64,000 bases of DNA. Origin: Xylogone sp. PMI_703 (lineage: Eukaryota; Ascomycota; Leotiomycetes). Positions 24,187-35,612 of this stretch are shown in pieces; positions within the stretch are counted from its first letter, which is position 1, and the number at the start of each line of letters is the position of its first letter. Where the stretch lies: positions 1,612,001 through 1,676,000 of the forward strand of contig JAJTUQ010000006.1 of assembly GCA_021399445.1 (NCBI GenBank), given 5' to 3'. The notes under the pieces were generated by a model. That model was not told the DNA's origin. It ran no database searches and was given only the letters and a program-made list of their open reading frames with translations. Both the position numbers and the translations under genes were made by a program.

Positions 24187-25222
24187 ATGGCCAATATCAA
24201 CGATCCTAAACAAGCAGAAGCGGCACTTAAGGATGCCAACCGCCGCAGTGATTTTAAAACTCTCGAGGCCACTCTGCCAGTGTTCGACGAGTCAACTACT
24301 GTCCAGTCTATCCAGCCCCCATCCCCAGACTGGGCGTATGGCTCTGGGGCTAATCGAACCTGGACCAAGTCTTCTGCCTCCGCCGCAAATGCCAAGCACA
24401 TCCCTATTGATCCTTATTCTCCCGATCGAACATTAATCGATAACTACAAATTACTTGTGAGCGGCATCGTGCCACGACCTATTGCATTTGTATCTACACG
24501 TTCGCGCGATGGGAAAACTGAAAATCTGGCACCTTTTAGCTATTTCCAACTTGTTAACGTTGATCCCCCAATTATTGCCCTTGCTGTGACGAGCCCAATT
24601 GGTGCGGCCAAGGATACTCTACGTAACTTGCTTGACACAGGTGAATGTGTCATTAACATTGTCAGCGAGGGTTTCATCGAAGCTGTTAATGCTACTAGTA
24701 TTAATGCTCCCTACGGCGCCTCGGAGTGGGACATTAGTGGCCTGACGCCGGTATATGACACTAAAACGGTCTCTGCTCCCCGTGTCAAGGAATCAATTTT
24801 CAGTATCGAAGCTAAGTTAGAGAGCGTCCGCAATTTTACTAGCCGACTCAATCCGGGAACCAAATCAGGGTCTCTGCAGCTTGTAGAGATCAGTCACTTT
24901 TGGACGCGAGAGGATGCACTTACTTCCAATGGGAAAGCTTTGGATATCTCGGTCAGTCAGAACCTGCATTGCCCTGTATTTCCCGGGTCCTACCATTAAA
25001 CTTACTTTCTCACTTCCGACAAATATCCCTTCGCGGCTCGTAGATGAGTCAAGGAAGCTGACCAATGCACAGGTGTTACGACCGGTGAGCAGACTAGGTG
25101 GACTTTCATATGGCCGGACGATTCAAATCTTCGACTTGCTACGGCCGGATTTTGACTCTGATCTAGGTGGATTGGAGGGCTATGAGAAGCTAAAGAAGGG
25201 AAAGCAGCAGCAGAGAGGGTGA
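24187..25222 (+). CDS. Flavin-reductase-like FMN-binding split-barrel protein
   Basis: Exons 24187-24951 and 25073-25222 (intron 121 nt) give 304 residues. The frame opens six bases before the ATG chosen here, which is the first Met. After a ~85-residue leader come YKLLVSGIVPRPIAFVSTR, LAPFSYFQLVNVDPP and FVINI-type strands (CVINIVSEGF), and the C-terminal VLRPVSRLGGLSYGR, which is diagnostic of this branch (DIM6/NTAB flavin-binding domain). Such proteins bind FMN and act as flavin reductases or oxygenase partners in the cytosol. Without splicing, the protein would end at 24999 and lose the SRLGG motif, which supports the intron. It sits between two dioxygenase-type or barrel genes and could supply reduced flavin, though that is inference. 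Confidence 0.8.
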
Positions 25223-25877
25223 ATGCACTTTAACTCAATGAACGAGAAACAGACATAGTATTAGAATAGTAGACAATAGCTATAACATATAGAAGAACCA
25301 GAAACTTGTTCTTGTCTCGGATTTTCTTTCACTTATTTTGGATTTCGCCTTGAATGTGTCAATTTTAAGAGCGTAGAATCCACTTAAGAACACAATGATA
25401 TGGCCCAGTCTATACTAACCGGCAGTGCTCTGTATTGTTTCGAATCTAGTAGCATAACCGAGGCCTTTTTTCAAGAGCTTTTGAATTCATTGGACTATAT
25501 TGCGGCATTTAGAAGTGGTGCTGGCAAGGTGACGTTGAACTACAAAACATCTCGACATCGGTAGTAATAATCAGGATTTGAATTGACCTGTGCCTGAAGA
25601 TAACCTAAAAATAGTACATTTATCAAAATTACTAGTCCAGCAGTTCTACTCTTCTATAACATGGTTGGAATTTCTGGAATCTTTTTTAAGGGACAGAAGA
25701 CTAGTGGGGGGCTCTGCATGAAGATGATATGTATACACTCGAAACACATATTAAGTAGTGATAGTTACTGTGGCACAAAATGACATTGTATGGTTGAGAT
25801 TGAGCTATTTAGCCAAAATTAACAATTTCTAGGTTGCTGTGAGCTTTCAGTAGAACAATAGCAGCCTGGTACCCAAT
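25223..25877. other. Intergenic region between convergent genes
   Basis: 3' flanks of the flavin-reductase-like and homogentisate-dioxygenase-like genes. No coding signal seen on either strand. Confidence 0.5.
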
Positions 25878-27341
25878 TTATTTCTCCGTAAATAATGCCG
25901 AGAGCTGGTTCTTGAAGTTCTTTCCGGCCTGATTATAAGCCCAGTCGGTCAAGAAGATTGGATTTTCCGTCTCAACAGAACCAGCCGTGATACCGTCATC
26001 TTGCAATTTTCCAGGGGTAAATGTGTCTTTTTGCTGCCAAAATTTATACTCCTCATCATTCTCACCGTGAGGTGCCATGGAGCAATTCATCCAGCCGCCG
26101 AAGGGTGCCCAATCGCGACCTTGATTGAAAGGGAATTTGGGATCCGTATTGTTGATAATTGGGATGACGAACTCCTGCATCGTGTTGCGGTGGTACCATG
26201 GTGTCCATGGCGTGTCCTCAGATGCCTCCCAGCGGGGACCAACAGCGGCAAAATCCACCACGGCCGTACCTGGAGCTTTGCCGTATGACGGTGCGGTCAG
26301 GAGCACGAAGAGTGAAGGGTCATGATGATCCCAGGACAAGTTTCCGAGGTAGCTGAAACGGGCAACGTCGTATTTGTATGGGTAGAGGTTACCCTGCCAG
26401 CCAATAACGTCAAATGGAGTAGATTCCTGAGTGGCGGACCAAAGCTTGTAGTTGAGACGAGCAATGATTGTCCAACTGGGCCCGTTATTAGCCTTTGCGA
26501 TAATACCATCACGAGAGCTCTTGTCTTCAACGAACTCTCCATCAAAGTGAGCCATAGGGATCTGGAAGTCTCGTTGGTGTGCCAACCCCGTGGATCCAAT
26601 GACACCTAGCTGTGGCAGCTGATAATGACCTTGATATAGCTCGATCACGACGCCTCTGCATGGCTTTCCTTCAGGAAGGGTCACTCGATACTTAACACCT
26701 CGTGGAATAACGGCAATTTCGTTTTGCCTAACGAGAAGCTTTCCCAGTTCGGTCTGGATGTCCAGTGCACCTACTGATGGGACGATAAGAGCCTCTCCAT
26801 CCAAACTCATGAATGCCGTATTTGACCTCATGTCCTTGTTGATGTTAAATATCCAGATGGAAAGGCCGGTTTTCTGCGTGGGAATTCCATTGCCTCCAAA
26901 CAGACGTTGTTCAGTCCAGTCGGAATCTTGGGTAGGGTCGAGTGCAAACTTTGGCCAATGATAATTATTTGGTGTCAAGTGTTTCGGAAGAGATGGGTTG
27001 CCGGTTTCGAGGTGATGATTATGTGGTTTATATTCATCATGAAAATAAGCCGGGCGTACACGATATACGTATGTATGAAGGTTCGCATGTCGAGGGCCTA
27101 CGAATGAAGTTCCTGAGATCTTCTCGGAACGCGTTCCAAAGGGAGGAAACTGAGGGTGATTGTTGACCAGGGGTACAGCACCCGGATGTGCTTCGGACCT
27201 GAGAAAACAGATGCATCAAAATGGAAGTTCAGTATAAGGCAAGTGTCGTAGGTGTACTTACTGGATGAAGTTTCCTAGACCGTCATGATAGTTGTACGAA
27301 TCCTTCAAGGCATAGGGCGTGGTCATGTTCAGAGGAGCCAT
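25878..27341 (-). CDS. Homogentisate 1,2-dioxygenase-like ring-cleaving enzyme
   Basis: Exons 27341-27262 and 27198-25878 with a 63-nt intron give 466 residues, close to the usual 440-480. The N-terminus reads FVGPRHANLHTYVYRVRPAY. The cupin body has FNINKDM, VIPRGVKYRV and FDVIGWQGNLYPYKYDV, all hallmarks of HgmA-type enzymes. The DHHDPSLF segment and the iron-ligand pair in WYHRNTMQEF (His, Glu) are kept, as is the later His of MAPHGEND, but the segment before it (GWMNCSMAPHG) is unlike the usual LHN. The C-terminal third is divergent, so this may be a paralogue acting on another gentisate- or homogentisate-like diphenol rather than the tyrosine-pathway enzyme. It cleaves the ring with O2 and Fe(II). 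It is divergent from the CocE-like gene with a 748-bp gap. Confidence 0.85.
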
Positions 27342-28089
27342 TTTGTAGTCTGCTGTGTTGTAATATGGGATATTTTGCATGAGTTCGACAATAATGATTC
27401 AAACAATACTTTGACTTTTGATCGAAGAGAGGTTCGACCTCCCCTCTGTCTGATGTGAGTTTATAATGTTATACTCGTCACCATGATCCCCATCTGTTCT
27501 GATGCTTATCCATATCTCACTGTAGCGGAGTATTCGACACTTGGGACGACGGCGAGACACTCAAGCGCTTTAATTATTACAAATATTCCGTCCGTGGTGA
27601 GAAAGCATATCCACACCTATGGTGAGTCAAGCCTGTACATTCGTAACTCCGACTGCAGAACTCTAGTTTCCTCCTTGGACCGCCTAGTGCCGTAAACTAG
27701 ACTCTTTGTCTTCAATTACACTTTTCAAGTTACCCCTTTTTCACCATTGTTCATTACTGTCAATATCTCCGATATGTCCCTTCCGTATATTATCAAGCAT
27801 GTTATTGGAGTTAGACACTATTTCTCCATATTCCATGATATGCCGCCATGCTGATTGATTATTCCGCCCTTCGAATGAGAGATAGACCGCCTTAAGCAGG
27901 GGAACCCGGCGCGTAGAATGGTCTCTTCCGAATTGGCATATCGTTAAAGTAGTAGTCCCCCTTCAATCAGGACTGTGGGTGTCCTGAAGCTCACCCTCGG
28001 CGCTTTTCATCAAGCAAAACACAGAGGTCATCCCTAGCATATTGTTGTTTCTTAGATACTCAAACCAGCCAATACATTGAACGCGAATC
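27342..28089. promoter_or_regulatory. Divergent promoter region
   Basis: A 748-bp gap between divergent starts of the dioxygenase-like and CocE-like genes, so probably both promoters. The small ORF 27483-27695 has no motif. No operator recognised. Confidence 0.45.
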
Positions 28090-30213
28090 ATGGGAACAAG
28101 AGTCTTGACCGGCCAGTTCAATGATGGCCCCTTCATTGGCCTAGATTTTCAAACGCCTTCTCAGAAAGGTGTCACTGACAACGAAGGAAAATTCCTCTAC
28201 CAGGAGGGCGAAGATGTGTCCTTCTCCATCGGTAGATTGGTCATCGGCATTGCAAAGGGATTCCCCTCGCTCACGCTGGCCTCTCTGCACGATAGTGTCA
28301 CCGATGTGGAGGTAAATCTCCATCTTCCCGAAACGATAAATCGGGCACGTTTTGTACAGAGTCTGGGGCAAGAAGCCGACCTTCATAGCGGTGTCTTAAT
28401 TGATAAAACATTGCGGGATGTCGTCAATGCCAATGCAGATGGAATATTGTTCACCTCTGATGTCAAGACCTTCGAGCAAGCATCATCTGTGAGCGTAATA
28501 TTCAAACAGCTAGGCCGTCGTTTTCGTGGAGCTGCAGAGGCTCGTAATCACACTCGACGAGGGCTTTTAGGTATTAAAGCAATTCGCAACGTCAGAGTAC
28601 CACTCCGAGATGGGAGCTACCTGTTGGCTGACGTTTTCCGCCCCCTTAAAGATGGAACTTATCCAGTCTTGCTGAGGTTAAGTATCTATGGTCGTGCGTT
28701 TACGATAGGTTCCGTGCACACTGAGGCCGACCACATTGCGAGCGAAGAACGTGAAGCAGCCTGGTATGAGAAGGATCGTTCTTCAATTAATCATTACTTC
28801 CGGTACTCAGAAACCGGTGTATCCGCTAATAGCAGCAGCTGGGTACCGCGTGGCTATGTCCTCGTCCGTGTAGATGGCCGAGGCGTAGGCCAATCGCCTG
28901 GGAAATTGGATCCATTCTCAAAGCAAGAAGCAGAAGATTATTTTGATACTATACAGTGGGCTGCTGGACAACCGTGGAGCACCGGCCACATCGGTCTGTA
29001 CGGCGGCTCGTATAATGCGACAATTCAATGGAATGTTGCTGCTCTACAACCTCCGGCCCTGAAAGCGATTGCGCCGCTTGCCTGCGATGCAGACGCTTAC
29101 CGAGACCTGGCATACCAGGGTGGTATTCTTCTCGAGAACTACCGCCAGTGGTGGTTCAATGAGACTGTGAGGCCCGCCAAGAATCCTGAATCTGATGCCG
29201 TTAATTTTGTCGGCGGCCTACATAATCATCAATGGGACGACGAGCACTATCACGGAAAAGCATTGTTGTCGGCTGATTTCTCACGCATCAATATACCTGT
29301 TATCACGTCTGTGAGCCAGACCTCGTGGATTCACTCTCGTGCTGGCATTGAAGCGTTCACGCAGATACCTTCAAAATCGAAGAGACTATTGATTTGGGAC
29401 GCTGCTTATACGTCTTATATGTACGAAGACAGCAAACGCGATTTGGAGGAGTTCTTTGATGAACACCTCAAGGGAATAAAACCGGCCCAACAATCCCCAG
29501 CAGTACGCATGATCATCCGGACGGGGGATGGTGGAGTTGAATGGCGAGATTCTGATACGTGGCCTCTTAAAGGTACAGAGTATCGGAAACTCTTCCTTGA
29601 TGCTAACGGTGCGAATAGTCGCGGGCACCTCTCGAGCATTCCGCCTAAAAATAAAGGAGTTGTCGAATACTCTGCAAACGCCGACGGCCCACTGGAGGAC
29701 TTACCTTTGGCTGTGTTCGATTCGGAGCCTCTCAAAGATGACCTTAACCTGGCGGGTCATTTCCGTGCACGCCTATGGTTATCATCATCATCTACAGACG
29801 CTGATGTCTTCGTCGCAGTACGCGTCTTCGACGGCGATCGAGAAGTTCCGTATCGGACACGCGAGCCCAGTTCAGAGGCTCCGCTGACCTGGGGAGTTCT
29901 CAAGGCTTCCCACCGGGCTCTTGACCTCAAACTGAGCACAACTGAACGTCCTTGGCACGCGCACCACCAGGAGAATGCCCTGCCGCTTACCCCTAACGAG
30001 GCTGTGCCGATGGAGGTGGAATTGATGCCTGCCACCGCACGCATTCGTGCTGGGCATCGACTGCGCATCGAAATCTCTCCGGCTGAGGGGAGAGGGAGAA
30101 TCCCTGGTTTTGAGCGTGCATATGATGAATCTTACCATAAAGGTGCTGTCAATCGTGTGTTTACGGGTGATGTCTATGTTAGCTCTATCACTATTCCAGT
30201 TGTTCCCCGGTAG
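28090..30213 (+). CDS. CocE/NonD-type alpha/beta hydrolase with a bacterial-style N-terminal module
   Basis: One uninterrupted 707-residue ORF. Residues ~1-150 (DGPFIGLDFQTPSQKGVTDN then EGKFLYQEGEDVSFSIGRLV) match the pattern of a module frequent in bacterial surface or lipoproteins. From ~160 an X-Pro dipeptidyl-peptidase/CocE family (S15) hydrolase follows: VRVPLRDGSYLLADVFRP, GYVLVRVDGRGVGQSPG, the nucleophile elbow LYGGSYNATIQW (catalytic Ser; usually GxSYxG, here Ala follows), and a lid. The family's jelly-roll C-terminal domain (ARLWLSSSSTDADVFVAVRV) ends near 30180. No signal peptide is obvious. Members hydrolyse esters and amides such as cocaine, or dipeptidyl substrates. The intronless structure and bacterial-like module suggest horizontal transfer, which remains inference. 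Confidence 0.8.
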   Translation: MGTRVLTGQFNDGPFIGLDFQTPSQKGVTDNEGKFLYQEGEDVSFSIGRLVIGIAKGFPSLTLASLHDSVTDVEVNLHLPETINRARFVQSLGQEADLHSGVLIDKTLRDVVNANADGILFTSDVKTFEQASSVSVIFKQLGRRFRGAAEARNHTRRGLLGIKAIRNVRVPLRDGSYLLADVFRPLKDGTYPVLLRLSIYGRAFTIGSVHTEADHIASEEREAAWYEKDRSSINHYFRYSETGVSANSSSWVPRGYVLVRVDGRGVGQSPGKLDPFSKQEAEDYFDTIQWAAGQPWSTGHIGLYGGSYNATIQWNVAALQPPALKAIAPLACDADAYRDLAYQGGILLENYRQWWFNETVRPAKNPESDAVNFVGGLHNHQWDDEHYHGKALLSADFSRINIPVITSVSQTSWIHSRAGIEAFTQIPSKSKRLLIWDAAYTSYMYEDSKRDLEEFFDEHLKGIKPAQQSPAVRMIIRTGDGGVEWRDSDTWPLKGTEYRKLFLDANGANSRGHLSSIPPKNKGVVEYSANADGPLEDLPLAVFDSEPLKDDLNLAGHFRARLWLSSSSTDADVFVAVRVFDGDREVPYRTREPSSEAPLTWGVLKASHRALDLKLSTTERPWHAHHQENALPLTPNEAVPMEVELMPATARIRAGHRLRIEISPAEGRGRIPGFERAYDESYHKGAVNRVFTGDVYVSSITIPVVPR

Positions 30214-31814
30214 ATTATAGCGGAACTCGATGGTCCCGTTTCTGTAGCTAGGTATGTTGTCCAGTGCAGTGGGAGTGAAATTTCAACACCGCTTGGTTAT
30301 CAAGATGAGAATGACAGTCAATGATTACTAGACGTCAGCAAACAGCATAGGCAGAATAGCCCTTGCAAGAACTCAAATAACTATAGTATCGCAGATTGTC
30401 GTGACCCTGAACCGTTTACTTAGATACTTGTAATCAAAATTTCTATAGTTGTCTCATAGTGCATGCAAAGAGCTTGTGCACGAGGGGCTATTCTCTACCT
30501 TACTTTCAACGTTTCGGTGTTCATTGTATAATCAGAAGTACATAGCTAAGGATAAGTCTTACAGAGATTATTGACACCGACCGTAGTAAGTAGGAGCCGT
30601 AGAACTAAATCACTAAATCAACTGACTGTACTGTGGTATAGCTATATGTATTTACAGTACTATGCCTGTAAACCCTACTACCGCTCAGAAGGATTTAGGG
30701 TCGCCAAACGAAAAGGCGATGGAGCTCGGCTTCCAAATTTCTCACTATTCAAAATAAGCAATATCCCTGGTAGAACAATATATCATCTTCAAAATCTGCT
30801 AGACTGATGTGCTTCACCTACAATATTTGAGGCTAGCCTCGGGATGTGGTAAGACCTAGGGAAACACCACCGAGCCCATCTTGGCGAAATAGGGCTATCA
30901 AGCTAGGATAGGGCTAATATGTTATCTCCTACGCATGTACCCTCAAAGAAACCGAAGAAAACTCTCCCCGAAAATGGACAGCACTGTCACATCTACGTAT
31001 AATTACTCAAAATCACGAAATTGTCCGACGGAAACCTGTAAGTTGCTTTCTCAAAGCTATTCCCGGCTTTTGTAGAGCTCAGTCAACTGCGGCCTTCTTT
31101 TTCGACACTCCAAAACTCTCAGACATTGGCCGAGGCTCTTCTTCACTCGGACCCTGCGACATGCTCTATCTTGAAGTCTAACGTCTAATCAGAACTAGAG
31201 AGTCCGAGTATCTCTCATTTCCTCATTTCCCATACAGTGGTTGTCCGAAGCGTAGTGAGTACCGTGGCCGTCGTAGATAGATTTCCTTGGTCGGTTTCTT
31301 CAATCTCCTTGTTTTGTCGTCGATTCGAACTAGCGATAGGAGTATTCTACGCGATTACTGACCGCTCCGTTGAGTGGAGAAGGAGGGCTCATGTACAACA
31401 TTGCTCGCAAATTCGGGTAACAAGATGACTGGGATGTCATCATCGAGTAAGTATTACCGAGTCTATAATGCTGCGCGTGTCGATATGCTGTGGTACGTAA
31501 ATACTACTGTAGTACCAATTGAATCAATCCGCCCGCCGCTTCTCTCAAACTGGTAATTCGCCGCCAACTGACCCAGCTGCCCTTCCCCCACAGCCACGTT
31601 CAGGCGCACCAAATGTCCTAAACGCAGTTACAGTACTACTACGCGTATATTAGTAAATATTAATCCGGAAACACCAAATAACCCCTCAACACCCTACACA
31701 AGAATGCTAGCCAATAAACAACCACGACTAATTATGGTCTGAAATATGTAGAATATTGCTTAAATTAATTACAGATTATCATATTAAATTACGTCATCAT
31801 TAATACTTTGCATG
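30214..31814. other. Intergenic region
   Basis: About 1.6 kb with no supported gene. ORFs at 30571-30807, 31237-31428 and 31374-31556 lack motifs. The right end is AT-rich and leads into the transposase relic. Confidence 0.45.
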
Positions 31815-32105
31815 CTAACCCTTTGTTACAATAACCGCATCTCTCCTTTTACACATGCTCTCTAAACGAGCCTGAATTATATGTTCGCCCACAAGCTCCC
31901 AGACCTCAATTAAAGCTTCTTTTAAGGCCGCCAGTCCCCATATCCTTAAGCTCTAGATGAATCTCTAGAGCATTAGCTTTAAAGGTGCCACCAGATGTGT
32001 TCTGTAGGGGGGTTAGATCTGGAGAATAAGGAGTCCAATTAGTCAATAGTATAGCCATCTCTTTGAACCAATCTTTAAACCTTACTATTAGCACTCCCAA
32101 GGTCC
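31815..32105 (-). mobile_element. Tc1/mariner-type transposase C-terminal relic
   Basis: On the minus strand from ~32100 down the translation gives DWFKEMAILLTNWTPYSPDL, then LKANALEIHLELKDMG. After a frame change, about 31915-31820 reads LIEVWELVGEHIIQARLESM then CKRRDAVIVTK. This matches the end of a Tc1-type DDE transposase: the WPPYSPDLNPIE-like catalytic segment carries the last acidic residue, here altered to TPLQN. No intact terminal repeats were found and the 5' part is absent, so it is a dead fragment. Confidence 0.7.
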
Positions 32106-32609
32106 TCCCTACCAGGCTGTGTTAAGTTAAGTTAACTACTGTATTACCGTATTATTCAGCAGATGTGGTTGCTGAGGTCACTGCGACGCACGGCTTATGA
32201 AGCACGAGCTAATTAGTGGTATTTGGCCAGGCTGCCTTCCGGGGTTGCAGTGGGCCCTCAGGGGAAGGCGGGAGCCAGCAAACCTCCGAAACACGATTGG
32301 GTCTCGGCAGATCAATTACTGGGTCCCGGATATGCCCGCGATTCCTGGGGAAGAAGCCTGGCTGCCTGAGGAGCCGCCCAATGCCCTAAAAACGCTCCCC
32401 ATGCCCCATATTAGAGAACAGTATGAAATGGATCGATAGATCCTCCCCGAACCGCGACCATTTTCACCCGCAAATGAGGCAAATGAGCAGGAACAACGCT
32501 ATCGCTGGGGAAATATGGACACCTCAATTTACTCTACGCGGTTTCGGAATCGTGCCTGTGGATATTGCAGACAGTAGACTCACACCTGTCCCTGGTTTTG
32601 CTGCGGTCA
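32106..32609. other. Intergenic region upstream of the Zn2Cys6 gene
   Basis: Promoter area for the regulator. Short ORFs at 32197-32439 and 32423-32620 show no domain. A TTAAGTTAAGTTAA repeat sits near 32121. Confidence 0.4.
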
Positions 32610-35084
32610 AGATTTGCTGATGATATTTATTTGAGCGTAGGCGCAAGAAAAGATGTATGCCTTAATATAGATTCCTTCCTCCTCCTCCTCCTCCTCCTCC
32701 TGCTCCTCCTCCCCGCTCGGCTGAAATTTTGCAGTGCTGACATCTTCAAAAATTCCAGGCGATGGCGGATTACCGCAGTGCCGATTATGCCTACGGTCAG
32801 GAGCCTCGTGTATATACCCATTATTCTCTCTAAAACCTGGTCCAAAAAGACAGACACGCAAAAGTTGGTTTGTCGAACCCTCTGAAGGAAGCGTGTCGCT
32901 CATTTCATTCTCAAAATCAGATTACTTCCACGACCGTTTCGACCAATTGGAAGATCCTTCTTCCTCCGGAGAAGGTGTCATCCGCAGAAATACAGGGCAG
33001 AGTTCGAGCGGCAGCGAAACCAGACCCGCTGAAGCCCAACTTCCGCCCTTCTCGCACCACCAGCGCCCTTCATCCAGCAAGCAGCACCGCCATCTCTCAG
33101 AGCCACACGATGTTCAACTTGCCACCACGTCCACGCAGAGCACATTATCCCAAATCCATCTCCCTGATGGGCCAGGCAACCTTCAAACCACACAGCAAAC
33201 CTTGGTTGATCCTCCCGTTCCGTCACACGACATCATAATCCACTTAATTGAGGTATATTTTGCTTCCGTCCATCCCCAGTTGCGCCTCTTACACCGTCCA
33301 AACGTTCTTCGATGGCTTTATTCAGGGTCATGCTTCACAGAGGAGTATTCCTCACTGCTCCTCAATGCCATGTTTGCCCTTGCCACGAGGTACACAGATG
33401 ACCCTCGAGTACATTCGTTTGACCAATATCTGGCCGAGAAATCGTCTACTGGGTTTTTCATATCTTCTGATGCTGAAGGAATGAAATTCTCGGACCGAGG
33501 TAAGGGATTTTTGCGACGAGCCAGCTCGCTCCTCCAGGATGAAATGACAAAGATTGAGAAACTGGGCGTGGAGTTTAGTATGGCTACTAAAACCTCACTC
33601 CCACTGATTCAGGCAAGTATCCTGATCAGTTATGCAGTATTGACGATAGGAGCTGTGAACCGTGCATATCCTTTGGTTTCGGCATGTTTACGCATGGCAT
33701 ATGATGCCGGCTTAGATCAACTAGATCGAATTGAGTACTTACAACTTTTGAATATGCCTACCCAGCGAATGGAATCCCCTCAAGAAATGGACTGGTCAAA
33801 GAAAGAGGAGCTCCGTCGTGCTTGGTGGTGTCTTTGGGAGGTTGAAAGTTTTTTGGCCGCTATCAGATGTCAACCCCGCATGCTCAGCACCAAGAAGTGC
33901 CGCACAAAACTGCCAGTAGATGATGTGGACTGGCATGAAGGGAATGAGACATCGTCCTCAGCTTTCCTACCCACCAATCTGGATGAGTGGCGCATATTAT
34001 GGAAACCTCCTCCGGCTACATCACTATATGCCAATCGTATGGCAGCACTGCAATTTGCATTGACATTTGTTGACCTATCAAATAATGAAGACCCGGAGGA
34101 GCTCCTTCGTACCTGCTCAGAGCTTGAGCAAATCGCAACTCTCTGGAGCCAAAACCTGCCTCCAGAGTACAGGCCAGATGCACGTATGCAGCATGTTCTA
34201 CAGCAATCCGATTCGTTAAATGAAGTCTTCACCATGTATATCGCCAGTGAATTGTGAGTCTATGATCATTCCCCGAGCTCACTGCCGACTTACAGGATAG
34301 GGTCACTATTTTAACGGCTAAGGCGCAAATGTATCAAGGCATAGCCGCAACCACGGCATTGGATTACCGTGGAAAGTACCGGCGTTGGCTCTCGTCGAAG
34401 GATGAAGAAGCCAGCTGCAAGACACACACAGTGGCAGCCAAAACAAAATTCTTCAAGGCGCTCCAGGCATCGGACACTATCTGCGCTATTGTGAAAGATT
34501 GGCCGACCCGTTTTATCCATCGTACTTGCCCGTTCATCGTCTTTGGTCTATGGGCGCCAGCCTGCATTCAACTGTTGGTCAAGGCATCTGCTCTCGACGC
34601 TTGGGAGCTGCGTGATGAAGCATCGCTCTCTCTCCAAGCTATTATTTCTGCCATGGAGCAGTTTGCAGAATATGGAGGCCTGGGACGAGCTGTTCTGTGT
34701 ATGTGTCCTGGTTTACTCTGATGAAGGGGACGGTCCCAGTGGCTGACTAAAGAATTATTAGCATCTTTCCGAAGGTACCAAAGCAAAATGAGCGAGGTTA
34801 AGACAAATGAACCGAACAACTACGAAAAAGATTTTGTCCTTGAGAAAAGAATTCTGTCACTACCCAGCGACGTTGACGATGTGATCATAGCCGCCGTGAG
34901 GAACAAGGAGAAAACATCTGCATCCACTGAAACCCCGGAAGCAGATTGGCATAACCCTGCCGATCCAGGAACGAGCCTCTGGTCATCGGAAAGTGATCAT
35001 GTCCACTCGCTCGATATTGATCCTACGACGTTCCCTTGGGACATGTTACAGGATAATGACTGGATGAATGCGACCTTTGGGTAA
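32610..35084 (+). CDS. Zn2Cys6 transcription factor with a damaged first zinc-cluster exon
   Basis: Exons 32759-34253, 34301-34698 and 34762-35084 join in phase with short introns. The first of these opens CDGGLPQCRLCLRSGASCIY if the upstream exon ends with ...RRRKKR and a split Cys codon at 32654, with a GTATGC donor and a (TCC)n-containing intron of 104 nt. That completes the second half of a Zn(II)2Cys6 cluster. The upstream exon (about 32610-32654) shows RRRKKR but, in that frame, two stops and a Tyr and a Glu in the places of the first two Cys. The rest is a fungal-specific transcription factor domain, with the MHR region around EELRRAWWCLWEVESFLAA. The C-terminus (SSFRRYQSKM...) is acidic. 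It may act on the neighbouring polyketide relic or the 21-30 kb genes; not shown. Confidence 0.65.
32680..32714. repeat. (TCC)n microsatellite
   Basis: About ten TCC units with one TGC interruption, inside the likely first intron of the zinc-cluster factor. Confidence 0.8.
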
Positions 35085-35612
35085 AGAAATTGACTGGATA
35101 GGTACGGATTTCTTTGCCAGCACAATAAGTTATGAAACGGATCATAATATGGTATATAGCCTGTAATAAAACCCGAAAAATGATTCACAAGTAAAAATGG
35201 AAATCACAAACTTGTATGTGAAGTGTTCCATCATGCTATTATCCCTCAAATGGCCTTTTCCTTATTACCATTTCGTGCCCTTCATATCCTCGATAACACT
35301 TAAGTGTTAGGTAGCTACATCAAAATAAATGGGCCATTAAAACAATTACCTGTTGTCAGGGTGCAGTTGCAACGGAGAGTGATGAAGGTTAATAGGCAGG
35401 TTTGGTAGTCGATAGAGCTGTCACTAAAATATTGGCAGTAGGTAAACTAACGATTAACTACAAATAGCTTCCATCCGATTGGTTGATTAAAAATTATAGA
35501 TTTGCACTAACTTGAATAAGCTTAGTATCTACAACTATATCGACTTCAATTAACTTTGACTTGGTTAAATCAAATCTAAACATGCCTAACTCAACTCATT
35601 ATACCCTGATTA
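35085..35612. other. Intergenic region between convergent units
   Basis: 3' flank of the transcription factor and of the polyketide-synthase relic. It is AT-rich from 35440, with repeated TTAACTT-like words. No gene seen. Confidence 0.45.

Noticed and set aside
29386..30138. Several minus-strand ORFs of 80-106 residues
   Set aside because: Shadows of the long CocE-like ORF on the plus strand.
34754..35084. Separate small gene at the end of the regulator
   Set aside because: It joins in phase to the preceding exon through a short intron, so it is the last exon of the factor.
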